NCBI RefSeq assembly: GCF_024213195.1
Contig: NZ_JANAVF010000008.1
Location: forward strand, 62,001 to 126,000
Direction: 5' to 3'
Source of the DNA: Streptomyces sp. TBY4
GTDB taxonomy: Bacteria > Actinomycetota > Actinomycetes > Streptomycetales > Streptomycetaceae
Length of the DNA stretch: 64,000 bases
Every line of letters begins with the position of its first letter. Position 1 is the stretch's first letter. The notes under the pieces are model-generated. The model was not told the origin of the DNA. It searched no databases and saw only the letters and a list, made by a program, of their open reading frames with translations. Position numbers and translations under genes: made by a program. Shown piece after piece: positions 1 to 8,601 of the stretch.

Positions 1-3000
1 ACGCGCTCCTCGACGGCGGCAGTGTCGCCACCCTGCTCCAGGAGCTCCTCCAGGACTACGCCCATGGCATCGGCCTGAACACCGGCCCGGTCGAGGACGC
101 GGCGCCTCCTTCACCGGCGACGCATGTGTGGTCGGAGCAGAGCGCTCTGCGTTCCGAAGAGGCGCGGAGCTACTGGCGGGAAAAGCTGGCCGGCTGCGCG
201 TCCCTGCCCATCGAGGCGTTCGCGCCCCGTCTGCCCGGTACGGGCCACCAGCCGGCCTCGCGGCGAGTCGACCTGCCCGGCGCCCTCGTCGAACGGGTGC
301 GGAACTTCGCGGCCGAACACTCCTTGCCCGTGAAGTCCGTACTCTTCGCGGCGCACGCCCTGACGCTGGCCATGCTCGCCGGTACCCGTGAGGTGACCAC
401 CGGCCTGATCACCCATGGCCGACCCGAACTGGCCGGGGCGGAGCGCATGGCCGGGCTCTTCCTGAACACCGTCCCCGTGCGCCTGGACACCGCACGGGAC
501 AGCTGGCTGGAGGCGGTGCGTGAGTGCTTCCGCCAGGAGCAGGACGGCCATCCCCACCGCCGCTACCCGCTGAGCGCGATCCAGGAGGACCACGGTGGGG
601 CCGTGCTGGACACGGCCTTCAACTACGTGCGCTTCCACCAGCTGTCCCACGTCCTCGGGCTGCGCGGTCTGCGGCTCATGGAATTCCGCACCTGGGAGGA
701 GAACGACTTCCGCCTCCTGGTGAACGCGGTCACCGAACCGGACGGCGCCGGCATGTGGCTGCGCATCGACTGCGACGGTGCGACGTTCTCGGCCGAGCAG
801 GGCGACCTTTTCGCGGCCGGCTACCTGAGCATCCTGCACCGCATGGTGGAACAGCCCTACAGCGGACCGCACTTCGACTTCCTCGCCCCCCGTCCCGTCC
901 TCGCCCCACCCACGGAGCACCCCACGGTCGTGGCGCGCTTCGCCGATCAGGCCGCAAGTACCCCGGACGCGACCGCCCTGGTGATGGGTGAGGAGCGATG
1001 GAGCTATGCCCGGCTGGCCGAGGCCGCCGAGAACGTGGCCGGGCGGCTGTACGTGCTCGGCGTCCCGGCGAACGCCCGGATCGGGATCGCCATGAACCGT
1101 TCCCCGCTGGCCGTGGCCGTGCTCCTGGGTGTTCTGCGGGCTGGATGCGCAGTCCTGCCGATGGACGTCAGCTACCCGGCCCCCCGGCTGGCCGCGATGG
1201 TGGGGCAGGCCCGGCCCTTCCGTGTCGTGGCCGAGCCCCCGTACGCCCACCTGGCCGGTGACCCGGCGCTGGTGCTGCCCGCCGAGTCGGTGGCCGCACC
1301 TGCGCCGGCCTGCCCGGTGCGGCGCGAGCCGGACGCCCGGAGCACCGCGTACGTCCTTTTCACCTCGGGCTCCACCGGTAACCCCAAAGGCGTCGCCATG
1401 CCGCACCGCACCCTGGCCGCTCTGGTGGCCTGGCAGGCCGGGGCGCCCAGCGCGGTCCCGGGCGGAGTGACGCTGCAGTACGCACCGCTGAGCTTCGACG
1501 TCTCCTTCCAGGAGATCTTCTCCACGCTGTGCTCCGGTGGCACCCTGTGCCTGGTCGGCGACGCGGAGCGGCGGGACATGCCCGCCCTGATGCGCCTGCT
1601 CGACCGCGAGCGCGTCGAGCAGGTCTTCCTTCCTCCGATGGCCCTCCAGCAACTGGCCGAAGCCACCGGCACGCTGGGCGTCGTTCCACGGGCCTTGCGG
1701 GTGGTGGTCACCAGCGGTGAGCAGCTGCGCGTGACCCCGGAGATCCGCGCGCTGTGCGCCGAGCTTCCGTCAGCCGTGCTGGAGAACCAGTACGGTCCGA
1801 CCGAGACGCACGTGGTCACCGCGTTCACCATGACAGGGGACCCCGCGGCCTTCCCGGCGCTGCCGCCGATCGGCCGAGCCATCGACGGAGCCGAGGTACA
1901 CGTACTGGACGCCCGGATGCGTCCGGTGCCGACCGGGGTACGGGGAGACATCTACCTGGGTGGCGGCTGCCTGGCCGACGGCTACGAGGGGCGCCCGGAC
2001 CTGACCAAGGAGCGGTTCCTCGCGCATCCCTTCGCGGACGGTGACCGCAGGCTCTACTACACGGGCGACCAGGGCATGGTGCTTCCCGGCGGGGATGTCG
2101 TGTTCCTCGGGCGCGACGACGCACAGGTCAAGGTGCGGGGCTTTCGTGTGGAGCCGGCCGAGGTGGAGCTGGCCCTCACCGGCCTGGCGGAACGGTATCC
2201 GGGGCTGCGTGACGCCGCGGTCGTGGCTCGTCGGCGCGCGGGCGGCGAGACGTTCCTCGCCGCCTTTCTCCTCGGCGAGGGCACGGACGAGGACCTGACC
2301 GGCATCCGTGAGCGGCTGCGTTCCACCCTGCCCGACCACCTGGTGCCCTCGTACCTGCAATGGGAATCCGAGTGGCCTCTGACCCCCAGCGGCAAGCGTG
2401 ACGACGCCGCCCTGCGCCGCGTACCGCTGGCCCTCCCCGGCCGGGCCCCCGCCACCGCGCCGCGCGACACCTACGAGCGGACGCTGACAGAGATGCTGGC
2501 GGACGTGCTGTCCCTGGACGCGGTTGGAGTGCATGACAGTCTCTTCGACCTCGGTGGCACTTCACTGTCCGCGATGCGGTTGGTGGTCCGGATCGAACAG
2601 CGCTATCGGGTACACATCCCCCTGGCGGAGTTCATCGCGACACCCACCCCCGCCGGACTCGCGGCACGGCTGCGCGACGGTGGGGCGAAAGCGGCGTTCG
2701 ACCCCCTGGTGCCCATCCGGCCGCAAGGCGCACGCCCGCCGCTGTTCATGGTCCACCCCATGGGCGGCAACGTGCTGTGCTACGTCGGTCTCGCCCGGCA
2801 CCTCCCGGACGACCAGCCGCTGTACGCACTCCAGGCCGCCGGCGCCGACCCCGGCACCACACCGCTGAGCACGGTGGAGGACCTCGCGAACAGCTACCTC
2901 ACGGCGCTGCGGACAGTGCAGCCACACGGCCCCTACACCATCGGCGGATGGTCCTTCGGCGGCTTCGTCGCCTTCGAGATCACCCGTCGGCTCCGGGCCG

Positions 3001-3566
3001 TGGGCGAGCAGGCCACTCTGCTGGTGCTGGACACCACAGCCCTGGACCAGGGGCCGCGCATCGCGTGCGACGACGAGGCCCTGCTGGAGTGGTTCTTCCA
3101 CGAGCTGCTCTGGCCGCGGGACGGCGGCGCGGCACCCGAGCGGGTCATCCCCGACGGACTCGGCTCGCCCGAGGAGAAGTTCGCGTTGATGGCCCGCGTC
3201 GCGAGCGAGCGCGGCGTCCTGCCGGCCGGCAGCTCCGGGGCCGTCATCCGCCGCCTGTTCGGCGTCTACCGTGCTCATTGGCAGGCAACGCTGGCCTACC
3301 GGCCCCCGCGAGAGAACCAGGACCTGACGCTGATCCGCGCCGCGGAGCCGCTTCCAGCCGCCCTGTCCGCGATGCACCGCGCTGCCGGAACCCGTGCCCA
3401 GGACCCCTGCAGCGGCTGGAGCGCCATGACCGGCGGCCGGATCCACATCGTCCGCGTCCCCGGCGACCACCTGACGATCATGGAGGAACCGCACGTGGCC
3501 CGACTGGCCGGTACCGTCGCGGGGCTGATCGGCACCGACTTCGCCCGAACCGGCAGGGAGAGCTGA
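1..3566 (+). CDS. NRPS terminal module C(partial)-A-T-TE, 5' end outside window
   Basis: The reading frame is open from the first bases, so the gene starts upstream. The first visible residues (ALLDGGS) match the end of a condensation-domain HHxxxDG motif; the C domain runs to about 870. An adenylation domain follows (about 930-2430) with core motifs FTSGSTGNPKG, YGPTETH and YYTGD. Its specificity residues, read by alignment to GrsA, are D-V-Q-F-V-S-Q-V-V-K, closest to proline codes (DVQxIAHVVK) but not identical. The carrier domain has LGGTSL near 2555, and a C-terminal type I thioesterase (about 2730-3540) has nucleophile motif GWSFG, Asp in LVLDTT and His in GDHLT. As the last module it should release the product. 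The stop is 4 bases before the next gene, so they are probably co-transcribed. Product unknown; no iron box seen here. Confidence 0.93.
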   Translation, partial: ALLDGGSVATLLQELLQDYAHGIGLNTGPVEDAAPPSPATHVWSEQSALRSEEARSYWREKLAGCASLPIEAFAPRLPGTGHQPASRRVDLPGALVERVRNFAAEHSLPVKSVLFAAHALTLAMLAGTREVTTGLITHGRPELAGAERMAGLFLNTVPVRLDTARDSWLEAVRECFRQEQDGHPHRRYPLSAIQEDHGGAVLDTAFNYVRFHQLSHVLGLRGLRLMEFRTWEENDFRLLVNAVTEPDGAGMWLRIDCDGATFSAEQGDLFAAGYLSILHRMVEQPYSGPHFDFLAPRPVLAPPTEHPTVVARFADQAASTPDATALVMGEERWSYARLAEAAENVAGRLYVLGVPANARIGIAMNRSPLAVAVLLGVLRAGCAVLPMDVSYPAPRLAAMVGQARPFRVVAEPPYAHLAGDPALVLPAESVAAPAPACPVRREPDARSTAYVLFTSGSTGNPKGVAMPHRTLAALVAWQAGAPSAVPGGVTLQYAPLSFDVSFQEIFSTLCSGGTLCLVGDAERRDMPALMRLLDRERVEQVFLPPMALQQLAEATGTLGVVPRALRVVVTSGEQLRVTPEIRALCAELPSAVLENQYGPTETHVVTAFTMTGDPAAFPALPPIGRAIDGAEVHVLDARMRPVPTGVRGDIYLGGGCLADGYEGRPDLTKERFLAHPFADGDRRLYYTGDQGMVLPGGDVVFLGRDDAQVKVRGFRVEPAEVELALTGLAERYPGLRDAAVVARRRAGGETFLAAFLLGEGTDEDLTGIRERLRSTLPDHLVPSYLQWESEWPLTPSGKRDDAALRRVPLALPGRAPATAPRDTYERTLTEMLADVLSLDAVGVHDSLFDLGGTSLSAMRLVVRIEQRYRVHIPLAEFIATPTPAGLAARLRDGGAKAAFDPLVPIRPQGARPPLFMVHPMGGNVLCYVGLARHLPDDQPLYALQAAGADPGTTPLSTVEDLANSYLTALRTVQPHGPYTIGGWSFGGFVAFEITRRLRAVGEQATLLVLDTTALDQGPRIACDDEALLEWFFHELLWPRDGGAAPERVIPDGLGSPEEKFALMARVASERGVLPAGSSGAVIRRLFGVYRAHWQATLAYRPPRENQDLTLIRAAEPLPAALSAMHRAAGTRAQDPCSGWSAMTGGRIHIVRVPGDHLTIMEEPHVARLAGTVAGLIGTDFARTGRES

Positions 3567-3570
3567 CGCC

Positions 3571-6111
3571 ATGCCATCGGGACGGCCTGTGAAAGCCCTT
3601 GTCATCGGTGCCGGTATCGGCGGTCTGACGTGTGCGGCCGCGCTGAGACGCGCAGGCATCGACGTCGAGGTGTACGAGCGCGCCACCGAGCTGCGCGACG
3701 CCGGCTCCGGCCTGTCGGTGATGAGCAACGCCGTCACCGCCCTGACCGGCTTCGGCATCGACCTGGGCCTGGACAAGCGCGGTCAGGCCGTGGAGTCGTT
3801 CAGGATCATGGACCGGCGCGGCCGGCGGATCAGGGACCTGCCGTTCAAGGACGCCTGCGACCAGGTGGGCGCACCGAGCTTCTGCCTCAGCCGCGCGGAC
3901 CTCCAGGAGGCCCTGTTGGCGGAGGTCGGGGACTGCCCGGTCCACCTGGGGGCCACTGCCGTCGGCTTCGAGGCCGCCGGGGCGGGGGTCACCGCCCACT
4001 TCGCGGACGGCCGCTCGGCGAGCGGGGACATCCTGATCGGAGCCGACGGCTTCAACTCGGCCGTGCGACGCCACCTCGTCGGCCCTGAGCAGGCCCAAGA
4101 CAGCGGCTACCTCATCCGGCTCGGCATCGTCCCCTTCCGGCACCCGTGTTTTACCACGGGCGCCGTACGCCACTACTGGGGCCGCGGACAGCGTTTCGGC
4201 CTCATCGACATCGGCCACGGCCGCTGCTACTGGTGGTCGACCATGAGCACGCCCGACGACCCGCCCGCACCAGGCCATGTCAAGCATGCCCTCGGTCGGG
4301 CGTACGAGGACTGGGCCGAGGAGGTGCGGGCGGTGATCGAGGCCACCCCGCAGACGGACATCCTCACCGTCCCCTCGTACGACCGGGTCTTTCTGGAGCG
4401 GTGGGGCGACGGCCCCGTCACTCTGCTCGGGGATGCCGCCCACCCCATGCTGACCACCCTCGCCCAGGGAGCCGGGCTGGCCATGGAGGACGCCGTCGTA
4501 CTGGCACGGACGCTGGCCGAGTCGGCGACGGCCGACGATCCGGTGCGGGCTCTGCGCGCCTACGAGGAGCGGCGCCGCGACCGCACCAGGGCGATGGTGA
4601 CCGAGGCCCGCAAGATGAGCGACCTGACCCAGGGAGCAGGCCTTTGCCGGCGCCTGCTCCGCAACGCCTACTTCCGGTTGGTACCCCGTCACGTCCTCGC
4701 CCGGCAGACCACCCGGGCCCTCGCCTATGCGGACGATCCGGCCACCGAACCCAGCAGCGTACAGCGCGAGCTGAGCCCGTTGGAGCGCCTCTACTGGATC
4801 GCCGACCGAAGCTCGCCCCTCAACGTCATCGCCCGCGTCCGAGTCCACGGACACCTGACACCGTCGCTGCACCGCCGCGCACTGGACACCCTCCAGCTCC
4901 GGCACCCCCTGCTGCGCGTCGCGATCACCGACGACGGCACCGGAGCGCACCCCGCCTTCATCCCACTGGACGGGAGGCAGATCCCGCTTCGGTACGTCCA
5001 CGTGCCGCCGGACGATCCCACGGCCGCCACGTGGTGGGAGCGCGAGGTGAACGACCGCGAGCTCGTGGAGAGCGTGGACTGGCGCGCCGGTCCGCTGCTG
5101 CGCGCGGTGGTGATCACCTCTGGAGACACGGGTGAGGAGGACGAAGGGACTCTCCACGACCTGGTGCTGACGGCCTCGCACATCATCGCCGACGGCAAGA
5201 CGTGCCTGTCCCTGGTGCGGGAGTGGATCGAACTGGCCGCGCAACTGGACTGCGGCACGCAGCCTCAGGCCACCCCGCGACGGGCCCTGCCCGCGACCGA
5301 CGACCTGCTCCCTCCTAGCCACCGTGGCGCTGCGGGTGTCACCCGGTTCAAGGCCATGATGCGACGGGAGGAGCGGGCGGCCAGGCGGCGCCCCGCACAG
5401 CGGGTCGTCCCCACTCAACAGGTGCCGTTCGAGCAGCGGCGCACCCGGATGGTGCACAGGTTTCTCACCGCCGAGCAGCTGGACCTGATGGTGACTGCGG
5501 CCAGACGGCACGGCACCACGGTCCACGGAGCCCTGGCCGCCGCGATGGTGACGGCGGTCGCCCGGGACGCGGCGGTCTCGGTGCCGGTACACTTCGCGAT
5601 CGGCTCGCCGGTCGACTTCCGCAATGATCTCGAACCGGCCGTGTCCCCCGACGAGGTCGGCACCTACGTGGCCACGGTTCCCTCCCGCGTCCGTTACGAG
5701 CCCGGCCGACCGCTGTGGCCCATGGCCCGAGCCATCAGCCAGGATCTGGTGCGGCGCCGGAGACGCCAGGAGCACCTGGCGACGATCAGCCTGCCGCGCT
5801 GGACAGGACCGAAGTCACTGGCAGACGCCGAGTCGTTCATGCGTTTCATGGACGAAGAGGGGCCGATCAACCTGTGCCTGTCCAACGTCGGACGCTACGA
5901 GTTCCCCGACCGGGTGGGCACGTGGCGAGTCGAGGAGGCCCAGTTCCTCACGGGCATCTCGGTGATGGGCACCATCGTGGCGACGACGACCACCAGTCAC
6001 GCCCGACTCGCCTGGAACTTCAGCTACGTCGAGGAACTGATCCCGACGCTGCGCGCACGGCGTATCGCTGACGACTCAGTCCTCACCGTGCTGTCCGCCC
6101 TGGCCGAGTGA
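3571..6111 (+). CDS. FAD-dependent monooxygenase fused to condensation/PapA-type acyltransferase domain
   Basis: One uninterrupted 846-residue ORF with two catalytic modules. Residues 1 to about 385 are a PHBH-type flavin monooxygenase: nucleotide-binding GAGIGGL near the N-terminus, second FAD/NADPH motif GADGFNS, and the GDAAHP motif near residue 287. Residues about 400-846 are a condensation-superfamily domain: LSPLERLYWI at its start and an intact HxxxDG-type active-site motif (SHIIADGKT, about 535), with PapA5-like features (PVDFRNDL, DEVGTY). PapA-type domains move an acyl or peptidyl group onto an alcohol or amine. Start ATG 3571 lies 4 nt after the NRPS stop. I infer a tailoring enzyme that hydroxylates and then acylates, or does both to the NRPS product. 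A frameshift-made fusion is unlikely because the frame is continuous and both halves keep their motifs. Substrate unknown. Confidence 0.88.
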   Translation: MPSGRPVKALVIGAGIGGLTCAAALRRAGIDVEVYERATELRDAGSGLSVMSNAVTALTGFGIDLGLDKRGQAVESFRIMDRRGRRIRDLPFKDACDQVGAPSFCLSRADLQEALLAEVGDCPVHLGATAVGFEAAGAGVTAHFADGRSASGDILIGADGFNSAVRRHLVGPEQAQDSGYLIRLGIVPFRHPCFTTGAVRHYWGRGQRFGLIDIGHGRCYWWSTMSTPDDPPAPGHVKHALGRAYEDWAEEVRAVIEATPQTDILTVPSYDRVFLERWGDGPVTLLGDAAHPMLTTLAQGAGLAMEDAVVLARTLAESATADDPVRALRAYEERRRDRTRAMVTEARKMSDLTQGAGLCRRLLRNAYFRLVPRHVLARQTTRALAYADDPATEPSSVQRELSPLERLYWIADRSSPLNVIARVRVHGHLTPSLHRRALDTLQLRHPLLRVAITDDGTGAHPAFIPLDGRQIPLRYVHVPPDDPTAATWWEREVNDRELVESVDWRAGPLLRAVVITSGDTGEEDEGTLHDLVLTASHIIADGKTCLSLVREWIELAAQLDCGTQPQATPRRALPATDDLLPPSHRGAAGVTRFKAMMRREERAARRRPAQRVVPTQQVPFEQRRTRMVHRFLTAEQLDLMVTAARRHGTTVHGALAAAMVTAVARDAAVSVPVHFAIGSPVDFRNDLEPAVSPDEVGTYVATVPSRVRYEPGRPLWPMARAISQDLVRRRRRQEHLATISLPRWTGPKSLADAESFMRFMDEEGPINLCLSNVGRYEFPDRVGTWRVEEAQFLTGISVMGTIVATTTTSHARLAWNFSYVEELIPTLRARRIADDSVLTVLSALAE

Positions 6112-6202
6112 CGGGTGGACCGAACACGTGCCGGATCCCGCGGGCCTCCCTGGTTCCCGCTCCTGCGACCCCCGGCTGCCGCTGCGCGAACGGTCCACCC
6201 GT
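6111..6202. terminator. Long-loop inverted repeat between convergent genes
   Basis: ACGGGTGGACCG at 6111-6122 is perfectly complementary to CGGTCCACCCGT at 6191-6202, a 12-bp stem around a 68-nt GC-rich loop. It lies between the ends of two convergent transcription units and overlaps the TGA of the fusion gene. A bidirectional terminator is the likely role; there is no T tract. Confidence 0.45.
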
Positions 6203-6233
6203 GCCCGTGTACTACCGCACGAACGGTGGGCGT

Positions 6234-6470
6234 TCACGCCGCCGACGCGTCTTGCTTGACCCGCATCAACTCCGCGATCTCCGCCAGGGTGCTCGCTTCC
6301 GCAAGTTCGTCAAAGGTGATCTTCAATCCGGGGTCCTCTTCCAGGACGAAGGACAATTCCACCGCGAACAGTGAGTCCAGGCCGAGGGCCGTCGGCGTGG
6401 CTTCGGGGGAGACCAGCTCGGGCCGCACCTGCAATCTGTCGGTCAGGATGCTCACCAGAATGTCGTACAT
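6234..6470 (-). CDS. Acyl carrier protein
   Basis: A 78-residue stand-alone carrier protein. The phosphopantetheine attachment site is the Ser in LGLDSLFAVEL (about residue 33), followed by the usual acidic helix II. The start ATG has GGAGAA 7-8 nt upstream. It follows the KASIII gene on the same strand by 18 nt, so the two form an operon. The pair could prime or extend a short acyl group, for example the donor for the condensation/acyltransferase domain across the intergenic repeat, but that link is inference. It would need a PPTase; one is encoded at 39.5 kb. Confidence 0.9.
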   Translation of the reverse strand: MYDILVSILTDRLQVRPELVSPEATPTALGLDSLFAVELSFVLEEDPGLKITFDELAEASTLAEIAELMRVKQDASAA

Positions 6471-6488
6471 GCCGTTTCTCCGAATGAG

Positions 6489-7499
6489 TTAGTGCGGGTG
6501 GGAGAGGTGCGGCCACACGACGGTGGTGGCGCCCCAGGTCAAGCCGCCGCCGAAGGCCGTCAGCAGGACCCGGTGCCCGGGCTTGAGGTCCCCTGCGCGG
6601 TTGGCGTGGTCAAGCAGGATCGGGATCGACGCGGCCGAGGTGTTGCCCACCTGCTCGATATTGGCCAGTGCACGATCCGCCGTGACGCCCAGCCGCTTTG
6701 CGAGCATGGCGAGGATCCGTGCGTTCGCCTGGTGGGCGACGATCCGGTCCACGTCCTGTGGTTTCCACCGCCTGGCGTCCAACGCAGCCCGGGAGGCAGC
6801 GGTCATGTGCTCCACGGCCCGCCAGAAGACTTCTTGCCCCTCCAGACGCAGATACGGGTCCGCCAGGGCGCCATGTGCCTGCGAGCGTTCCTCGGATCCG
6901 CCGCCGCGTACGGTGATCAGGTCGCGGCCGGCGCCATCGCTGCCCAGCACGCAGGGCCCCAGGGCACCGGGTTCCTCGCAGTGGCCCGAACGCAGGACAA
7001 CAGCGCCGGCGCCGTCGCCGAAGAGCATGCTCGTGGGATCGTCCGGGGCGACGCTCAGCGACAGCGCATCAGCACCGATCACCAGAACGCTGTCCGCCGT
7101 GCCCGCGGCGATCAGGCCCTGCGCGACACCCAATCCATAGACAAAACCGGCGCACACGGCCTGGACGTCCAGCGCGGCCACACCGGCCAGTCCCAGCCGT
7201 GAGGCAACACTCGGAGCGGTGCCGGGGCATGGCCTGTCCGGCGATGTGGTGGCGACGACCACGGCTGCGACATCGCCGACCGCGGACCGGGCCAGTGCTT
7301 CACGCCCGGCCGCGACCGCCAGGTCCCCACTGGTGGTACCCGGCGCAACGATGTGCCGGAACCGAATGCCAGAGCGCTGAAACATCCAATCGGACGACCG
7401 ACCCAGGCGCTCGACCAGCTCTTCGTTGGCCACCTGGCGTGGCGGCAAACACGATCCGACACCTACCAGGACGGACGCCGGCACACCTTGATCCCTCAC
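6489..7499 (-). CDS. Beta-ketoacyl-ACP synthase III (FabH-like)
   Basis: 336 residues, normal length for KASIII. The catalytic triad is intact: Cys in AVCAGF, His in AHQANARI and Asn in EQVGNTSAAS; the C-terminus has the LLTAFGGGLTWG signature. Start is GTG at 7497-7499 with a GGTGGA-like site just upstream. It condenses an acyl-CoA starter with malonyl-ACP, or in some secondary-metabolite clusters only transfers an acyl group. The adjacent ACP supports a dedicated role rather than housekeeping FabH, which normally sits with fabD-acpP-fabF. The unit runs convergently to the NRPS/monooxygenase genes. Starter specificity cannot be read from the sequence. Confidence 0.92.
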   Translation of the reverse strand: MRDQGVPASVLVGVGSCLPPRQVANEELVERLGRSSDWMFQRSGIRFRHIVAPGTTSGDLAVAAGREALARSAVGDVAAVVVATTSPDRPCPGTAPSVASRLGLAGVAALDVQAVCAGFVYGLGVAQGLIAAGTADSVLVIGADALSLSVAPDDPTSMLFGDGAGAVVLRSGHCEEPGALGPCVLGSDGAGRDLITVRGGGSEERSQAHGALADPYLRLEGQEVFWRAVEHMTAASRAALDARRWKPQDVDRIVAHQANARILAMLAKRLGVTADRALANIEQVGNTSAASIPILLDHANRAGDLKPGHRVLLTAFGGGLTWGATTVVWPHLSHPH

Positions 7500-7691
7500 T
7501 TTTCCACCGTCGACTTCGAAGGCGGACCGGAAGCCTGCTCGGGCGACCTCACCACGCTCCCCAGGGGACCCTCGGGCGGCTCACTGCCCACCGGGCCGTC
7601 ATCGGGGGCAGCCCGTGCGGCGCAGCCGAACACCACGTCAGAGTCCTCTCGTTCAGCCGCCACAGACGTCCCTGCCTACTCCGGAGTGAGC

Positions 7692-7728
7692 GACACTACT
7701 CCAAGTAGCGACATGTATACGTAGTGTC
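7692..7728. promoter_or_regulatory. 8-bp inverted repeat, possible operator
   Basis: GACACTAC (7692-7699) and GTAGTGTC (7721-7728) are perfect inverted arms 21 bp apart, with an AT-richer centre that includes ACATGTATAC. The site lies between the KASIII gene (minus strand) and a decayed MFS transporter gene (plus strand), where a TetR/MarR-type operator would be expected. 7500-7691 otherwise holds nothing I recognise. Confidence 0.4.
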
Positions 7729-7856
7729 TCATGTGGCCGGTAACGTCGCGCCGAACACCCCCCCCGCACAGTGAAGAGAGGTGAAACCAAGGGCATGGCA
7801 GCCAGGGGGCTTCTCACGGACCCCGACCTCTCGGTGGGGCTGGCCAGACCTTCGGT

Positions 7857-8315
7857 CGAACGCTCTATATCCTGCTCGCTCGCCACATTGGTACGCCCGC
7901 CCGCGCGGTGGCCTTCTTAGCGTCCAGCGGCCTGACCGCTGCGATCTTCGCCCTTGCCTCGGGCCGTTAGGCCTCGGGATCGCCGTATCGGTGGTGGCGG
8001 GAATGGCGCCCGGCAACCTCACGCTCCTGCTGGCCGCGTCGCCGACCCCTGAGGCACACAGCACTATGGTCGGCTCTCCGGAATCCTCAGCGCGCCCGCC
8101 ACGGCCACATCCGCACTTGCTCCCTTCGCCGCCGATCTCCTCGCCAACATGATGGGCGGCTTACCCACCGCTTTGGGCTGCTCGCAGCCCTTGCCCTGCT
8201 CGCCGCACTCGTCGCGACCGGCACATCCGTCCGCGCAGGCAGCGGGGCGACCCTGATTTCGGAACCTGTGAGCAACAACCTCGAGGCCCCGGCAGGCCGG
8301 CCCCCACGGCGATGA
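7857..8315 (+). pseudogene. Decayed MFS-type transporter remnant
   Basis: Hydrophobic transporter-like segments appear in three successive frames. 7857-7970 reads a helix (AVAFLASSGLTAAIFAL) and ends at TAG. About 7960-8050 in another frame reads LGIAVSVVAGMAPGNLTLLL. From 8064 a third frame reads GRLSGILSAPATATSALAPF, then shifts once more into a helix (FGLLAALALLAALVATGTS) and ends at TGA 8313-8315. The segment order and the Gly/Ala-rich helices resemble the C-terminal half of a major facilitator. At least three frameshifts and a stop make it non-functional. TTA codons remain. A sequencing-error origin is less likely with so many breaks. The 286 bases from 8316 to the next gene hold nothing I recognise. 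Confidence 0.5.
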
Positions 8316-8601
8316 GAGGTGGAAACGCGGCAAACCGGCGTCACGATTCCGCACGTAGTGCCCGTAACGCACACCGTCCACGTCACGGAGTCGGTCTCGC
8401 AAGGCTCTGACTTGCGGCTTCCTTCGACCTGTTTTACGTAGACCTTATTCTTGTGACCCACCACGTGGAGTGCGTCGCGATCCTGGAGCCGGTCGCAAAG
8501 GGCGCCTGACCCGGATCACGTCCTCGGCGTCGAGTCGAGGTCCTGGCTCAACTCCAGCTCAGGAATGCTCCGTTCGTGCCCGCGCCGTCGTGCGCTCGGT
8601 C

